Source of the DNA: an uncultured Algibacter sp.
GTDB lineage: Bacteria; Bacteroidota; Bacteroidia; Flavobacteriales; Flavobacteriaceae
Direction of reading: 5' to 3'
NCBI GenBank assembly: GCA_937958265.1
Contig: CALGNX010000002.1
Span: forward strand, 62,001-126,000
DNA length: 64,000 nucleotides
Made by a program: the position numbers and the translations under genes. Below, piece by piece: positions 46,927-54,966 of this stretch; the first letter of the stretch is position 1, and the number at the start of each line of letters is the position of its first letter. The notes beneath the pieces were generated by a model. It saw nothing but the letters and a program-made list of their open reading frames with translations. It did not search any database and was not told the origin of the DNA.

Positions 46927-48054
46927 ATGAAGAACAATACAAATTTTAAAAAGGGTTTTATCTTTAAGAAATATGAAGCGCCTTTCAAGTCTCCTTTCGA
47001 TAAGCTTTTTGAAGTTTTTAAAGAACTTATAACTCACACTTCCGGAGATTTTGATGAAGCTATAAACTGGTTGCGAGAACTAGATAAAGAATATAGTTTA
47101 ACAACACCAGAATATTCTATTGAAGATTTTATTGAGGATTTAAAACAAAAAGGATATTTAAAGGAAGAAATTGATCCGGATGGCAATGGTGGTTTGGCTA
47201 TTACAGCAAAAACAGAGCGCGCTATACGCCAACAAGCACTAGAAAATATTTTTGGAAATATAAAGCGAAGTGGCCAAGGAAATCATAAAAGTAAAAGTCC
47301 GGGAATAGGAGACGAGCACACTGGAGATTTTAGAAATTATCAATTTGGAGATAGTTTGGATAAAGTTTCTATGACAGAGAGTTTAAGAAATGCTCAAATT
47401 AATAACGGTATAGGAGATTTTAAATTATCTGAAGATGATTTGGTGGTTGAAGAAACTATGCACAAATCTCAAATGAGTACGGTTTTAATGATAGACATTA
47501 GCCATAGTATGATATTGTATGGGGAGGACAGGATTACACCTGCCAAAAAGGTAGCCATGGCACTGGCCGAATTAATTACCACAAGATACCCAAAAGACAC
47601 TTTAGATATTTTGGTATTTGGTAACGATGCTTGGCAAATTGAAATTCAAGATTTACCCTATTTAAAGGTAGGCCCATACCATACCAATACAGTAGCAGGT
47701 TTGGATTTGGCAATGGATTTACTTAGAAGAAAACGAAATACAAACAAGCAAATTTTCATGATTACCGATGGTAAGCCAAGTTGTTTGCGTTTACCAGACG
47801 GTCAATACTATAAAAATAGTAACGGTTTAGACTCTCATATTGTGAATAAATGTTATGCCATGGCACAACAGGCCAGACGATTGCACATTCCCATCACTAC
47901 GTTTATGATTGCACAAGATAATTACCTTATGCAATTTGTTGAAGAATTTACACGCGCAAACCAAGGCAAAGCTTTTTATACAGGTCTAAAAGGATTGGGT
48001 GAAATGATTTTTGAGGATTACGAAACAAATAGGAAAAAAAGAATTAGAGGATAA
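46927..48054 (+). CDS. VWA-domain protein, partner of the downstream AAA+ ATPase
   Basis: A 375-residue cytosolic protein. The N-terminal ~180 residues are helical and charged (FDEAINWLRELDKEYSLTTP, GYLKEEIDPDGNGG). The C-terminal von Willebrand A domain has a complete MIDAS metal site: DISHSM (about 190-195), a Thr in GPYHTNTVAGLDLAMDLL and Asp in FMITDGKPSC. It resembles the CoxE/BchD-like partners of MoxR- and chelatase-type ATPases. The ATPase gene follows after 89 bases on the same strand. TATATTTA, a one-mismatch -7 box, lies at 46912-46919, very close to the start. The target of the pair is unknown. Confidence 0.85.
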   Translation: MKNNTNFKKGFIFKKYEAPFKSPFDKLFEVFKELITHTSGDFDEAINWLRELDKEYSLTTPEYSIEDFIEDLKQKGYLKEEIDPDGNGGLAITAKTERAIRQQALENIFGNIKRSGQGNHKSKSPGIGDEHTGDFRNYQFGDSLDKVSMTESLRNAQINNGIGDFKLSEDDLVVEETMHKSQMSTVLMIDISHSMILYGEDRITPAKKVAMALAELITTRYPKDTLDILVFGNDAWQIEIQDLPYLKVGPYHTNTVAGLDLAMDLLRRKRNTNKQIFMITDGKPSCLRLPDGQYYKNSNGLDSHIVNKCYAMAQQARRLHIPITTFMIAQDNYLMQFVEEFTRANQGKAFYTGLKGLGEMIFEDYETNRKKRIRG

Positions 48055-48143
48055 AATAAACAATAAAAAGTATTTAAGAGTCCGGTATAATTGGTGTTTA
48101 AATTCCAACGCTAGGCTCATTTTATTTGGTTTAAAAAAAGAAT

Positions 48144-49610
48144 ATGAAAATAGAAAGTATAAGAACATTAGGTGAATTAAAAAAAGCAAATTATAAAAGC
48201 AAATCTATAAAAAATGAGTTGCGAGATAATTTGATTAGAAAAATTAAAAATAAAGAAACCACCTTTGAGGGGGTACATGGTTACGAAAACACAGTAATAC
48301 CAGAATTAGAGCGTGCCATTTTATCCAAACATAACATTAATTTACTGGGTTTACGTGGGCAAGCAAAAACGCGTTTAGCACGTTTAATGTTAAACTTGTT
48401 AGATGAATATATCCCTTTTGTTAAAGGTTCGGAAATTAACGATGATCCTTTGCAACCTATCTCAAGATTTGCAATTGAGTTAATAAAAGAAAAAGGCGAT
48501 AATACACCTATTTTATGGTTACATAGAAGCGAGCGTTTTGCAGAAAAATTAGCGACGCCAGATGTTACTGTTGCAGACCTTATTGGAGATGTTGACCCTA
48601 TAAAAGCAGCAAACTTAAAACTAAGCTATGCAGACGATCGTGTTATACATTACGGTATGATACCGCGTGCTAACCGTTGCATTTTTGTAATAAACGAATT
48701 ACCAGATTTACAAGCGAGAATTCAAGTTGCATTATTTAACATTCTGCAGGAGGGCGATATTCAAATACGAGGTTTTAAGCTAAGGTTACCCCTAGATATC
48801 CAATTTTTATTTACCGCAAATCCAGAGGATTATACTAATAGAGGCAGTATAGTTACACCATTAAAGGATAGAATTGGATCGCAAATATTAACCCACTATC
48901 CTGCAGATATTGAAACGGCTAGAAAAATTACAGAGCAGGAAGCTAAATTAGTTGAAAGTCAAAAATCTTCTGTTATTGTTCCAGACTTAGCAAGAGACTT
49001 ACTAGAACAAATAGTGTTTGAAGCGCGCGATAGTGAGTTTATAGATGCTAAAAGTGGCGTAAGTGCACGTTTAAGCATATCGGCTTTAGAGAACTTATTA
49101 AGCACTGCAGAACGTCGTGCATTAATAAGTGGCGATGCCCAAACTTTGTTAAGGTTGTCAGATTTTGTGGGCATTATTCCAGCAATTACAGGTAAAGTAG
49201 AGCTTGTTTATGAAGGGGAACAAGAGGGGGCTGCCTCTGTTGCTTACACTTTAATTGGCGAAGCCGTTAAAAGTTTGTTTGAAGAGTTTTTTCCGAAAAT
49301 AGGGAAGTTGCAAAAACAAGAAGAGGAAGGACCCTATGATGACGTTGTGTCTTGGTTTTTCAATCAAAAAGATGGCTTTGAATTGCTAGACGATTTAAGA
49401 GATAAAGAATATAAATCCATGTTAAACGCAGTTTCTCCACTGGATGATCTATTAGCGAAGCACCAGCCTAACGTATCCAAAGAGGATAGTTATTTCCTTA
49501 AAGAATTTGTGCTGTGGGCTTTGGTAGAATACAAGCAATTAAGTAAACATCGATTTACAGAAGGTATTCAATTTAGAGATCCTTATGGCAGTTTTATAAG
49601 CGGTATCTAA
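48144..49610 (+). CDS. MoxR/magnesium-chelatase-I-like AAA+ ATPase
   Basis: A 488-residue AAA+ ATPase of the helix-2-insert clade. Walker A is INLLGLRGQAKTRLARLML (about 66-84), Walker B region CIFVINELPDLQARIQVALF, the insert loop QEGDIQIRGFKLRLPLDIQF and sensor 1 FTANPEDYTNRGSIVTPLKD. An arginine-finger-like DRIGSQI follows. The C-terminal lid contains KSGVSARLSISALENLLSTAE. Such ATPases work with VWA proteins as metal-dependent chaperones or chelatase-like machines; its VWA partner precedes it. No chlorophyll or cobalamin genes are nearby, so a true chelatase role is unlikely. Two hairpins close the operon. Confidence 0.9.
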   Translation: MKIESIRTLGELKKANYKSKSIKNELRDNLIRKIKNKETTFEGVHGYENTVIPELERAILSKHNINLLGLRGQAKTRLARLMLNLLDEYIPFVKGSEINDDPLQPISRFAIELIKEKGDNTPILWLHRSERFAEKLATPDVTVADLIGDVDPIKAANLKLSYADDRVIHYGMIPRANRCIFVINELPDLQARIQVALFNILQEGDIQIRGFKLRLPLDIQFLFTANPEDYTNRGSIVTPLKDRIGSQILTHYPADIETARKITEQEAKLVESQKSSVIVPDLARDLLEQIVFEARDSEFIDAKSGVSARLSISALENLLSTAERRALISGDAQTLLRLSDFVGIIPAITGKVELVYEGEQEGAASVAYTLIGEAVKSLFEEFFPKIGKLQKQEEEGPYDDVVSWFFNQKDGFELLDDLRDKEYKSMLNAVSPLDDLLAKHQPNVSKEDSYFLKEFVLWALVEYKQLSKHRFTEGIQFRDPYGSFISGI

Positions 49611-49616
49611 AATTGC

Positions 49617-49657
49617 TTTTAATATCATCTTAATTAAATATTAAGATGATATTAAAA
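49617..49657 (+). terminator. 18-bp perfect hairpin after the AAA+ gene
   Basis: Arms 49617-49634 (TTTTAATATCATCTTAAT) and 49640-49657 pair perfectly around TAAAT. The flanking T and A runs make it usable in either direction. It starts 7 bases past the stop codon. Confidence 0.7.
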
Positions 49658-49675
49658 ATAACTTGTTTATATTTT

Positions 49676-49718
49676 AAGCGTTGCAAGAAACTCAAGTTTT
49701 CTTTCAACGCTTTTTTTT
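49676..49718 (+). terminator. classical Rho-independent terminator
   Basis: AAGCGTTG (49676-49683) pairs with CAACGCTT (49705-49712), with inner AAGAAA/TTTCTT pairing, followed by an unbroken T run to 49718. It stands 18 bases beyond the first hairpin, giving a tandem stop. From here to 50129 no gene or repeat is seen, only AT-rich DNA that should contain the promoter of the HAD-glycosidase gene. Confidence 0.8.
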
Positions 49719-50129
49719 ATAGTAAATTCATACGCTTCCTTCCCTATAAAACAACCTATTATAACATACTATTTGTCAATACATGTTTTGTAACTAATGT
49801 TAAATTAATTTTTGCTAATAGGGTTTTAAAAAATCACAAATAGTTGAAAAATAAATTAATATCATGTACGCTATGCAATTGTAAATTGAATAAGAAATAA
49901 CAGGTTTAAATTATTATAAATATGTACTAAGTATATTGTAAACTTAAATTATCAAATATTTAGTATGTAAGATCTTAGTTTTTAAATTCGTAGTCTACAC
50001 ACCTCAATTTATTAATATTTTAAAACCATTTAAAACGAGGGTGTTTTGTCTGTTTTTCAATGAAAAAATCCTTATTTTAAGCTGAAATGAAGTAAAAATC
50101 ATTAAAAATTATAAAATAGATTTTTTTAT

Positions 50130-52211
50130 ATGAATAAAATTGAACAAAATAATCAATCTAAAATAACCTTTCTTTCATTTGATATTGATAATACATTAAT
50201 TGACTTTCACACCCTTAAAAGTAATTTTCCTGAAATATGGAAAAGGTACAAGAATAAGGATGTAATATTAACTTTTAATACAGGGCGTTTAATTGACGAT
50301 GTACTAAATTTAATAGAAAAGGGCGTTTTACCAAAACCAGATTATATAATTTCTGGTGTTGGAACTCATATTTATAATTTTAATAAAAAGGAGGTTGTTA
50401 GAGAGTTTAATGATGTGTTAGACGACGGTTGGGACTTAGCAGCGGTAGAGGATATTGTACAAAGTTTAAAACACCCAATTAGCGACCAACCTGCAAGGTT
50501 TCAACACGCCTATAAAAGAAGCTACTTCTTTCAAGATGCTAGCGAGGAATCCATACAGGCCGTAGAGCAAGTATTTGCTAAATCTGAAATGTTTATAAAT
50601 GTAGTTTATTCTGGAAATAAATTTTTAGATATCCTGCCAAAATGGGCAAATAAAGGAAATGCGCTAATTTGGCTTTTAAGGAAGTTGAGTTTAACAGCAG
50701 ATAATGTATTAGTAGCAGGAGATAGTGGTAACGATACAGCAATGTTTAATGTTAAGGGGGTTAAAGGCATCGTGGTTGCCAATGCGCACGAAGAGCTTTA
50801 TAAATTCACAAAACATAAAGAGGTGTACCATGCTGAAGCCGAAAATGGCAACGGCGTTATTGAAGGTCTTATTTATTATGGTGTTTTACCCGAAGATGCT
50901 AAAATTACCAATAACGGTAGCCATAAAGAGGATTATATTATTCAGCAAAAATTAAATACAATTGCCGAAGAAGATGACGATGAAAAACTTAAATTAATTC
51001 GTGAGGGGTATGATAAAGCGATAGTAGCACTTAAAAAAAATATTACGCCATTGGGTTTTTCGGCATGTTCTATAAAAGATAATATAACCCATGGTACAGA
51101 CGAAAATTACCACAGTGTTTGGGCTAGAGATGGTGCAATTACAGTTATTGGTTCTTTATCTTTAATTAACGATAAAGAAATTCATCAATGCCAGAGGCAA
51201 ACCTTAATTACACTCATTGAGAATAGTTCACGCAACGGCCAAATCCCCTCCAACGTGCGTTTAAAAGATAATGCACCAGATTATTCTGGAGTTGGAGGCA
51301 TTTGTTCTATTGATAGTGGTATTTGGGTAGTTATTGCTTTTTACGAATATGTAAAAGTTACTAATGATATTGGTTTTTTACGAAAATATATAAGTAGTAT
51401 TAAAGCCACTATGGCTTGGTTAGGTGCGCACGACAGTAATAATGATGCGCTTTTAGAAATACCAGAAGCTGGCGATTGGACAGATTTGTTTGGTGGAAGT
51501 TATAACATCTTATACGACGAAATTTTGTGGTACCGTTCCAACGTATGCTTTGGTAGAATGTTGGAAATGTTAGGTGATTATGATGAGGCTGGAGAATATA
51601 TTAGGTGGTCACAAGTAATTAAAAAGGAAATTGTTCAAAACTTTTGGCCCTCAACACAGCAAAAGCTATTTCAGTCGGTATCCTTTGCAGAGCGTCAATT
51701 CACACTAGGTGACACACCTTATTTAATTCAACAAACAACACCTTTCGATTTTAGTTGGCGTTGTGATGTTTTTGGAAATGTATTAGCCTTTTTACACGGC
51801 ACCATTGATGCGGAAAAAGCGCACCAAACATTTAAATTTATGTTAGGTGTTGGCGTAAACGATCCTTACCCTGTTTCCAATGTATATCCTGTTGTAACAC
51901 CAGGGGACCCAGACTGGAAACCTTATTATACAGTTAATTTGTTGAATTTGCCTAATCATTATCACAATGGCGGAATATGGCCCTTTGTTGGTGGTTTTTG
52001 GGTTAAATATATTACAAAACTCGGATTTAAGGATGTTGCTATTTCAGAGCTTTATAAACTAGCATTAATTAACAAAGAAGGTTTAACAGAAGAATGGGAG
52101 TTTAATGAATGGGCGCACGGTATTACAGGCAAGGCAATGGGGAAAGCCTATCAAGCATGGTCTGCAGCGCAATATATTTCAGCATGTCATGATTTAAAAA
52201 TAATTAAATAA
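50130..52211 (+). CDS. bifunctional protein: sucrose-phosphate-phosphatase-like HAD domain fused to six-hairpin glycosidase domain
   Basis: A 693-residue cytosolic protein with two enzyme-like parts. Residues about 10-255 are a HAD-IIB phosphatase like sucrose- or mannosylfructose-phosphate phosphatases: motif I FLSFDIDNTLIDFHT (Asp18, Asp20), motif II LTFNTGRLIDDVL, motif III Lys in WANKGNALIWLL and motif IV VLVAGDSGNDTAMF. Residues about 285-693 are an (alpha/alpha)6 glycosidase domain like GH100 invertases or the amylo-1,6-glucosidase domain: VWARDGAITVIGSLSL, SSRNGQIPSNVR, GGICSIDSGIWVVIAFYEYV, EIPEAGDWTDLFGG, NHYHNGGIWPFVGGFW and EEWEFNEWAHGITGKAMGKA. A sugar glycosyltransferase gene starts 18 bases on. 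The neighbours favour a disaccharide substrate; a glycogen/maltodextrin substrate is the alternative. Confidence 0.82.
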   Translation: MNKIEQNNQSKITFLSFDIDNTLIDFHTLKSNFPEIWKRYKNKDVILTFNTGRLIDDVLNLIEKGVLPKPDYIISGVGTHIYNFNKKEVVREFNDVLDDGWDLAAVEDIVQSLKHPISDQPARFQHAYKRSYFFQDASEESIQAVEQVFAKSEMFINVVYSGNKFLDILPKWANKGNALIWLLRKLSLTADNVLVAGDSGNDTAMFNVKGVKGIVVANAHEELYKFTKHKEVYHAEAENGNGVIEGLIYYGVLPEDAKITNNGSHKEDYIIQQKLNTIAEEDDDEKLKLIREGYDKAIVALKKNITPLGFSACSIKDNITHGTDENYHSVWARDGAITVIGSLSLINDKEIHQCQRQTLITLIENSSRNGQIPSNVRLKDNAPDYSGVGGICSIDSGIWVVIAFYEYVKVTNDIGFLRKYISSIKATMAWLGAHDSNNDALLEIPEAGDWTDLFGGSYNILYDEILWYRSNVCFGRMLEMLGDYDEAGEYIRWSQVIKKEIVQNFWPSTQQKLFQSVSFAERQFTLGDTPYLIQQTTPFDFSWRCDVFGNVLAFLHGTIDAEKAHQTFKFMLGVGVNDPYPVSNVYPVVTPGDPDWKPYYTVNLLNLPNHYHNGGIWPFVGGFWVKYITKLGFKDVAISELYKLALINKEGLTEEWEFNEWAHGITGKAMGKAYQAWSAAQYISACHDLKIIK

Positions 52212-52229
52212 AAACTAAAAATAGAAACT

Positions 52230-53504
52230 ATGAAATCAATATTAATGATCTCGTTACATGGGTATGTAGGTGCAAATGTGGAGTTTGGAAAACCAGATAC
52301 AGGAGGGCAAGTAGTTTATGTTTTAGAATTAGCCGAGCGTTTTAGCAGGTTAGGAAAAAAAGTAGATTTGTTAACACGACAATTTGAAGATCAGCCGGAG
52401 TATGATGTGGTCGATGAAAATTATAGTATTTGGCGGGTACCCTTTGGTGGTAAAGAGTTTATTCGAAAAGAAGACATGCACGATCATCTTAAAAAGTTTG
52501 TTACCAATACGTTGGCAGCCATAAAAAAGGACCGTAAAAAATATGATATTGTATATTCCCACTATTGGGATGCCGGTTGGGCTGGGCAAAAAATAGCAGA
52601 AGAACTGGGTATTTCTCATGTGCATACACCACATTCTTTAGGTTGGTGGAAACAGCATTCTATGGGTAGTGATATGGATGAGAAAGTAATGGAAAAGGAC
52701 TACCGCTTTAAGGAGCGTATAAGAAAAGAATATTTTGTTTATCAAATGTGTAATCACGTTATTGCAACAACCCTACCACAAGTAGATTTGTTAGTGCAAC
52801 AATATGATGTTTTGCCAAGAAATTGTAGCATGGTACCTCCCGGTATCGATGAAAATAGATTTTTTCCTGTACCCTCTAAAGAAAACGATAAAATTAGAGC
52901 AAAGTACGATATACACCCCACAGATGTTTTAGCTTTAGGAAGAATGGCACATAATAAGGGCTACGACTTGTTGATTAAAGCTTTACCAACCGTTTTCGAT
53001 TTGTGCCCTGAAGCACGATTAGTAGCTGCTGTAGGCGGCGATTCTACCCAGGATAAACTTGGTATAAAAAAATTAAAGACTTTGGCTAATGAGCTTGGTG
53101 TTCAAGATAAAATTACATGGAAAAATTATATTGCAGACGAAGATTTAGCTAATGTATATCGTTCTGCAAATATTTTTGCTATGCCATCTAGATACGAGCC
53201 TTTTGGTATGGTAGCTATAGAAGCTATGGCTTGCGGAACACCAGCAGTGGTAACAGTGCATGGCGGTTTAAACGATTTAATTGATTTTGGTAATCAAGCA
53301 TTATTTGCAGATCCGCATCGTTCTGTCGAGTTTGGGGCTATGATGGCAATGCCCTTACAGTATCCTACTTTAAGAAATGAAATTTCAGTAGAAGGTGCAC
53401 GTTTCGCACGTCGTAACTTTGGGTGGACAGGTATTGCAAAACGTATTCTTGAAAAATTTAGAAACTCTATTAATCAGCGCACTATGGAATCTAATATTTA
53501 CTAA
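52230..53504 (+). CDS. GT4 glycosyltransferase, sucrose/mannosylfructose-phosphate-synthase-like
   Basis: A 424-residue GT-B glycosyltransferase. The N-terminus ISLHGYVGANVEFGKPDTGG followed by GQVVYVLELAERF closely follows the HG and DTGGQ signature of sucrose-phosphate and mannosylfructose-phosphate synthases. YDIVYSHYWDAGWAGQKIAE and HVHTPHSLGWWKQHSMGSD correspond to their fructose-6-phosphate side. The C-terminal donor domain has MVPPGIDENRF and the EX7E-type YEPFGMVAIEAMACGTPAVV. Length fits the short bacterial enzymes without a fused phosphatase; the phosphatase domain is in the upstream gene. The expected product is a fructosyl disaccharide phosphate from an NDP-sugar and fructose-6-phosphate. 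Whether the donor is glucose or mannose cannot be read here. Confidence 0.85.
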   Translation: MKSILMISLHGYVGANVEFGKPDTGGQVVYVLELAERFSRLGKKVDLLTRQFEDQPEYDVVDENYSIWRVPFGGKEFIRKEDMHDHLKKFVTNTLAAIKKDRKKYDIVYSHYWDAGWAGQKIAEELGISHVHTPHSLGWWKQHSMGSDMDEKVMEKDYRFKERIRKEYFVYQMCNHVIATTLPQVDLLVQQYDVLPRNCSMVPPGIDENRFFPVPSKENDKIRAKYDIHPTDVLALGRMAHNKGYDLLIKALPTVFDLCPEARLVAAVGGDSTQDKLGIKKLKTLANELGVQDKITWKNYIADEDLANVYRSANIFAMPSRYEPFGMVAIEAMACGTPAVVTVHGGLNDLIDFGNQALFADPHRSVEFGAMMAMPLQYPTLRNEISVEGARFARRNFGWTGIAKRILEKFRNSINQRTMESNIY

Positions 53505-53582
53505 TATAATAATGTTATTTGATAAACTTAACGTTTTAACTTTATTCTAGGTATTAACCTATATTTTGGGTATATCAATAGA

Positions 53583-53619
53583 TTGCTAAACTAAACTAAA
53601 CTAAATCAAATTAGATTTG
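53583..53619 (+). promoter_or_regulatory. candidate fructokinase promoter with (CTAAA)4 spacer repeat
   Basis: A -33-like TTG (53583-53585) and a -7 box TAGATTTG (53612-53619, matching TAnnTTTG) are 26 bases apart. Four tandem copies of CTAAA (53586-53605) fill most of the spacer. One repeat unit fewer would give 21 bases, inside the usual range. The fructokinase starts at 53701. Confidence 0.45.
53586..53605 (+). repeat. (CTAAA)4 simple sequence repeat
   Basis: Four exact head-to-tail copies of CTAAA followed by the imperfect unit TCAAA. It lies in the gap between the glycosyltransferase and fructokinase genes, directly ahead of a TAnnTTTG box. Confidence 0.9.
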
Positions 53620-53700
53620 AATGGTTTTTTAAATTTCACAGGATTGAAACTAGGAAGAAAATTTTATAGCCTTTAAAGCGCTAAAAAAAAATAGAATATT

Positions 53701-54585
53701 ATGCCAAAAATTGTTTGCTTTGGAGAAGTCCTTTTTGATATTTTTCCCGATAAAAAAATAATAGGAGGAGCACCATTAAATGTTGCTTTGCGGTTACATA
53801 GTTTTGGACACAGCATTGTTATGATTAGTGCTGTTGGAAAAGATGCTTTGGGAATGAATATTTTAAATTATTTGAAGGATAAAAACATTGATATATCTCA
53901 AATTCAAATAAATGATACTTTAAAAACAGGAGAAGTTGCTGTTAGTCTAAATTCAAAAGGGTCTGCGAGCTACAAAATTAATTATCCAAGAGCTTGGGAC
54001 AATATAGTACTAAATCAAAAAATAATTAATAGCGTAACAAAATCTGATGCATTAGTCTTTGGAAGTTTAGCTGCCAGGGATACTGTTTCAAAAAATACAC
54101 TGTGTAGTTTAATAGAATATTCAAAATACAAAATTTTCGATGTTAATTTAAGACCTCCGCATTATTCTTCATCTGTACTTTTTCAGCTTATGGAAAAAGC
54201 AGATTTTATAAAAATGAATGATGACGAGCTATACGAGGTTTGCGCTTTGTTTAATTCAAAATATAAATCATTAGAACAAAATCTGAAATTTATCGCACAT
54301 AAAACTAATACTAATCACATTTGTGTTACTAAAGGTGAGCATGGTGCTGTTTTATTGTATGATGGTGTTTTATATTATAATAGTGGATATCAAATTAAAG
54401 TTATTGATACAGTTGGGGCAGGTGATTCATTTTTAGGGTCTTTAATTAGCCAGTTATTGCTAAACATAGATCCTCAAAAAGCTATTAATTTTGCATGTGC
54501 TGTAGGAGCGCTAGTTGCACAAAAGGAAGGGGCTAATCCAAAACTATCTAGTTTAGTAATAAATAATTTAATTAACCCAAAGTAA
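53701..54585 (+). CDS. PfkB-family carbohydrate kinase, probable fructokinase
   Basis: A 294-residue ribokinase/PfkB-fold sugar kinase. N-terminal substrate motif FGEVLFDIFPDKKIIGGAPL with NVALRLHSFGH is typical of fructokinases. The C-terminal signature is KVIDTVGAGDSFLGSLISQL with the catalytic Asp in GAGDSF. KGEHGAVLLYDGVLYY and FACAVGALVAQKEGANP complete the family pattern. Placed after the HAD-glycosidase and glycosyltransferase genes, it would phosphorylate fructose released from the disaccharide back to fructose-6-phosphate. It is 196 bases from the previous gene and may be expressed from its own promoter. Confidence 0.9.
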   Translation: MPKIVCFGEVLFDIFPDKKIIGGAPLNVALRLHSFGHSIVMISAVGKDALGMNILNYLKDKNIDISQIQINDTLKTGEVAVSLNSKGSASYKINYPRAWDNIVLNQKIINSVTKSDALVFGSLAARDTVSKNTLCSLIEYSKYKIFDVNLRPPHYSSSVLFQLMEKADFIKMNDDELYEVCALFNSKYKSLEQNLKFIAHKTNTNHICVTKGEHGAVLLYDGVLYYNSGYQIKVIDTVGAGDSFLGSLISQLLLNIDPQKAINFACAVGALVAQKEGANPKLSSLVINNLINPK

Positions 54586-54905
54586 TTTATGCATTACAAG
54601 TGCCATAAGTATGCTGAGGCATTATTTTTCCATTGGATGCTTTTAATATCTTTAAATTATTTTATTCTTGTATTATCTTATAGTGTTTAGTGTTAGATCT
54701 ATTTAAAAAATGGGAAATCTAATCTTTTATTTTTTTGTGACGGCTGTCTTAAGGTATACTGCTTGTGTATTTAATAAATTTCACAAGCTTTTTTTTGCTA
54801 ATTAGCGCTTTTATTTAGTGCAAATTGGATACGTAATTTTCAACATATATTTAAAATAATATTTTTATTAAGTTTATACATTATATTTTTACAAGTATAA
54901 ACGCA

Positions 54906-54946
54906 AAAAAAAATCATTGAGAACATTTGCTCTCAATGATTTTTCA
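54906..54946. terminator. bidirectional terminator between fructokinase and T9SS protein genes
   Basis: ATCATTGAGA (54913-54922) and TCTCAATGAT (54931-54940) form a 10-bp stem with an 8-base loop, flanked by an A run on the left and T run on the right, so it can serve the convergent genes on both sides. The rest of the 381-base gap (54586-54966) shows no gene. Confidence 0.8.
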
Positions 54947-54966
54947 TCTTTTTAAATTTAAATAAG

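Noticed and set aside
48144-49610. Annotation of the AAA+ protein as a true magnesium chelatase subunit
   Set aside because: No tetrapyrrole-metal insertion genes are nearby and the modified Walker A (GLRGQAKT) fits the wider MoxR/chelatase-like clade.
49646-49843. 65-codon plus-strand frame in the gap after the AAA+ gene
   Set aside because: It runs through the tandem terminator hairpins and has no protein-like composition or family resemblance.
54586-54905. Possible extra gene between the fructokinase and the T9SS protein
   Set aside because: All frames are short with frequent stops; only the bidirectional terminator at 54906-54946 is convincing.
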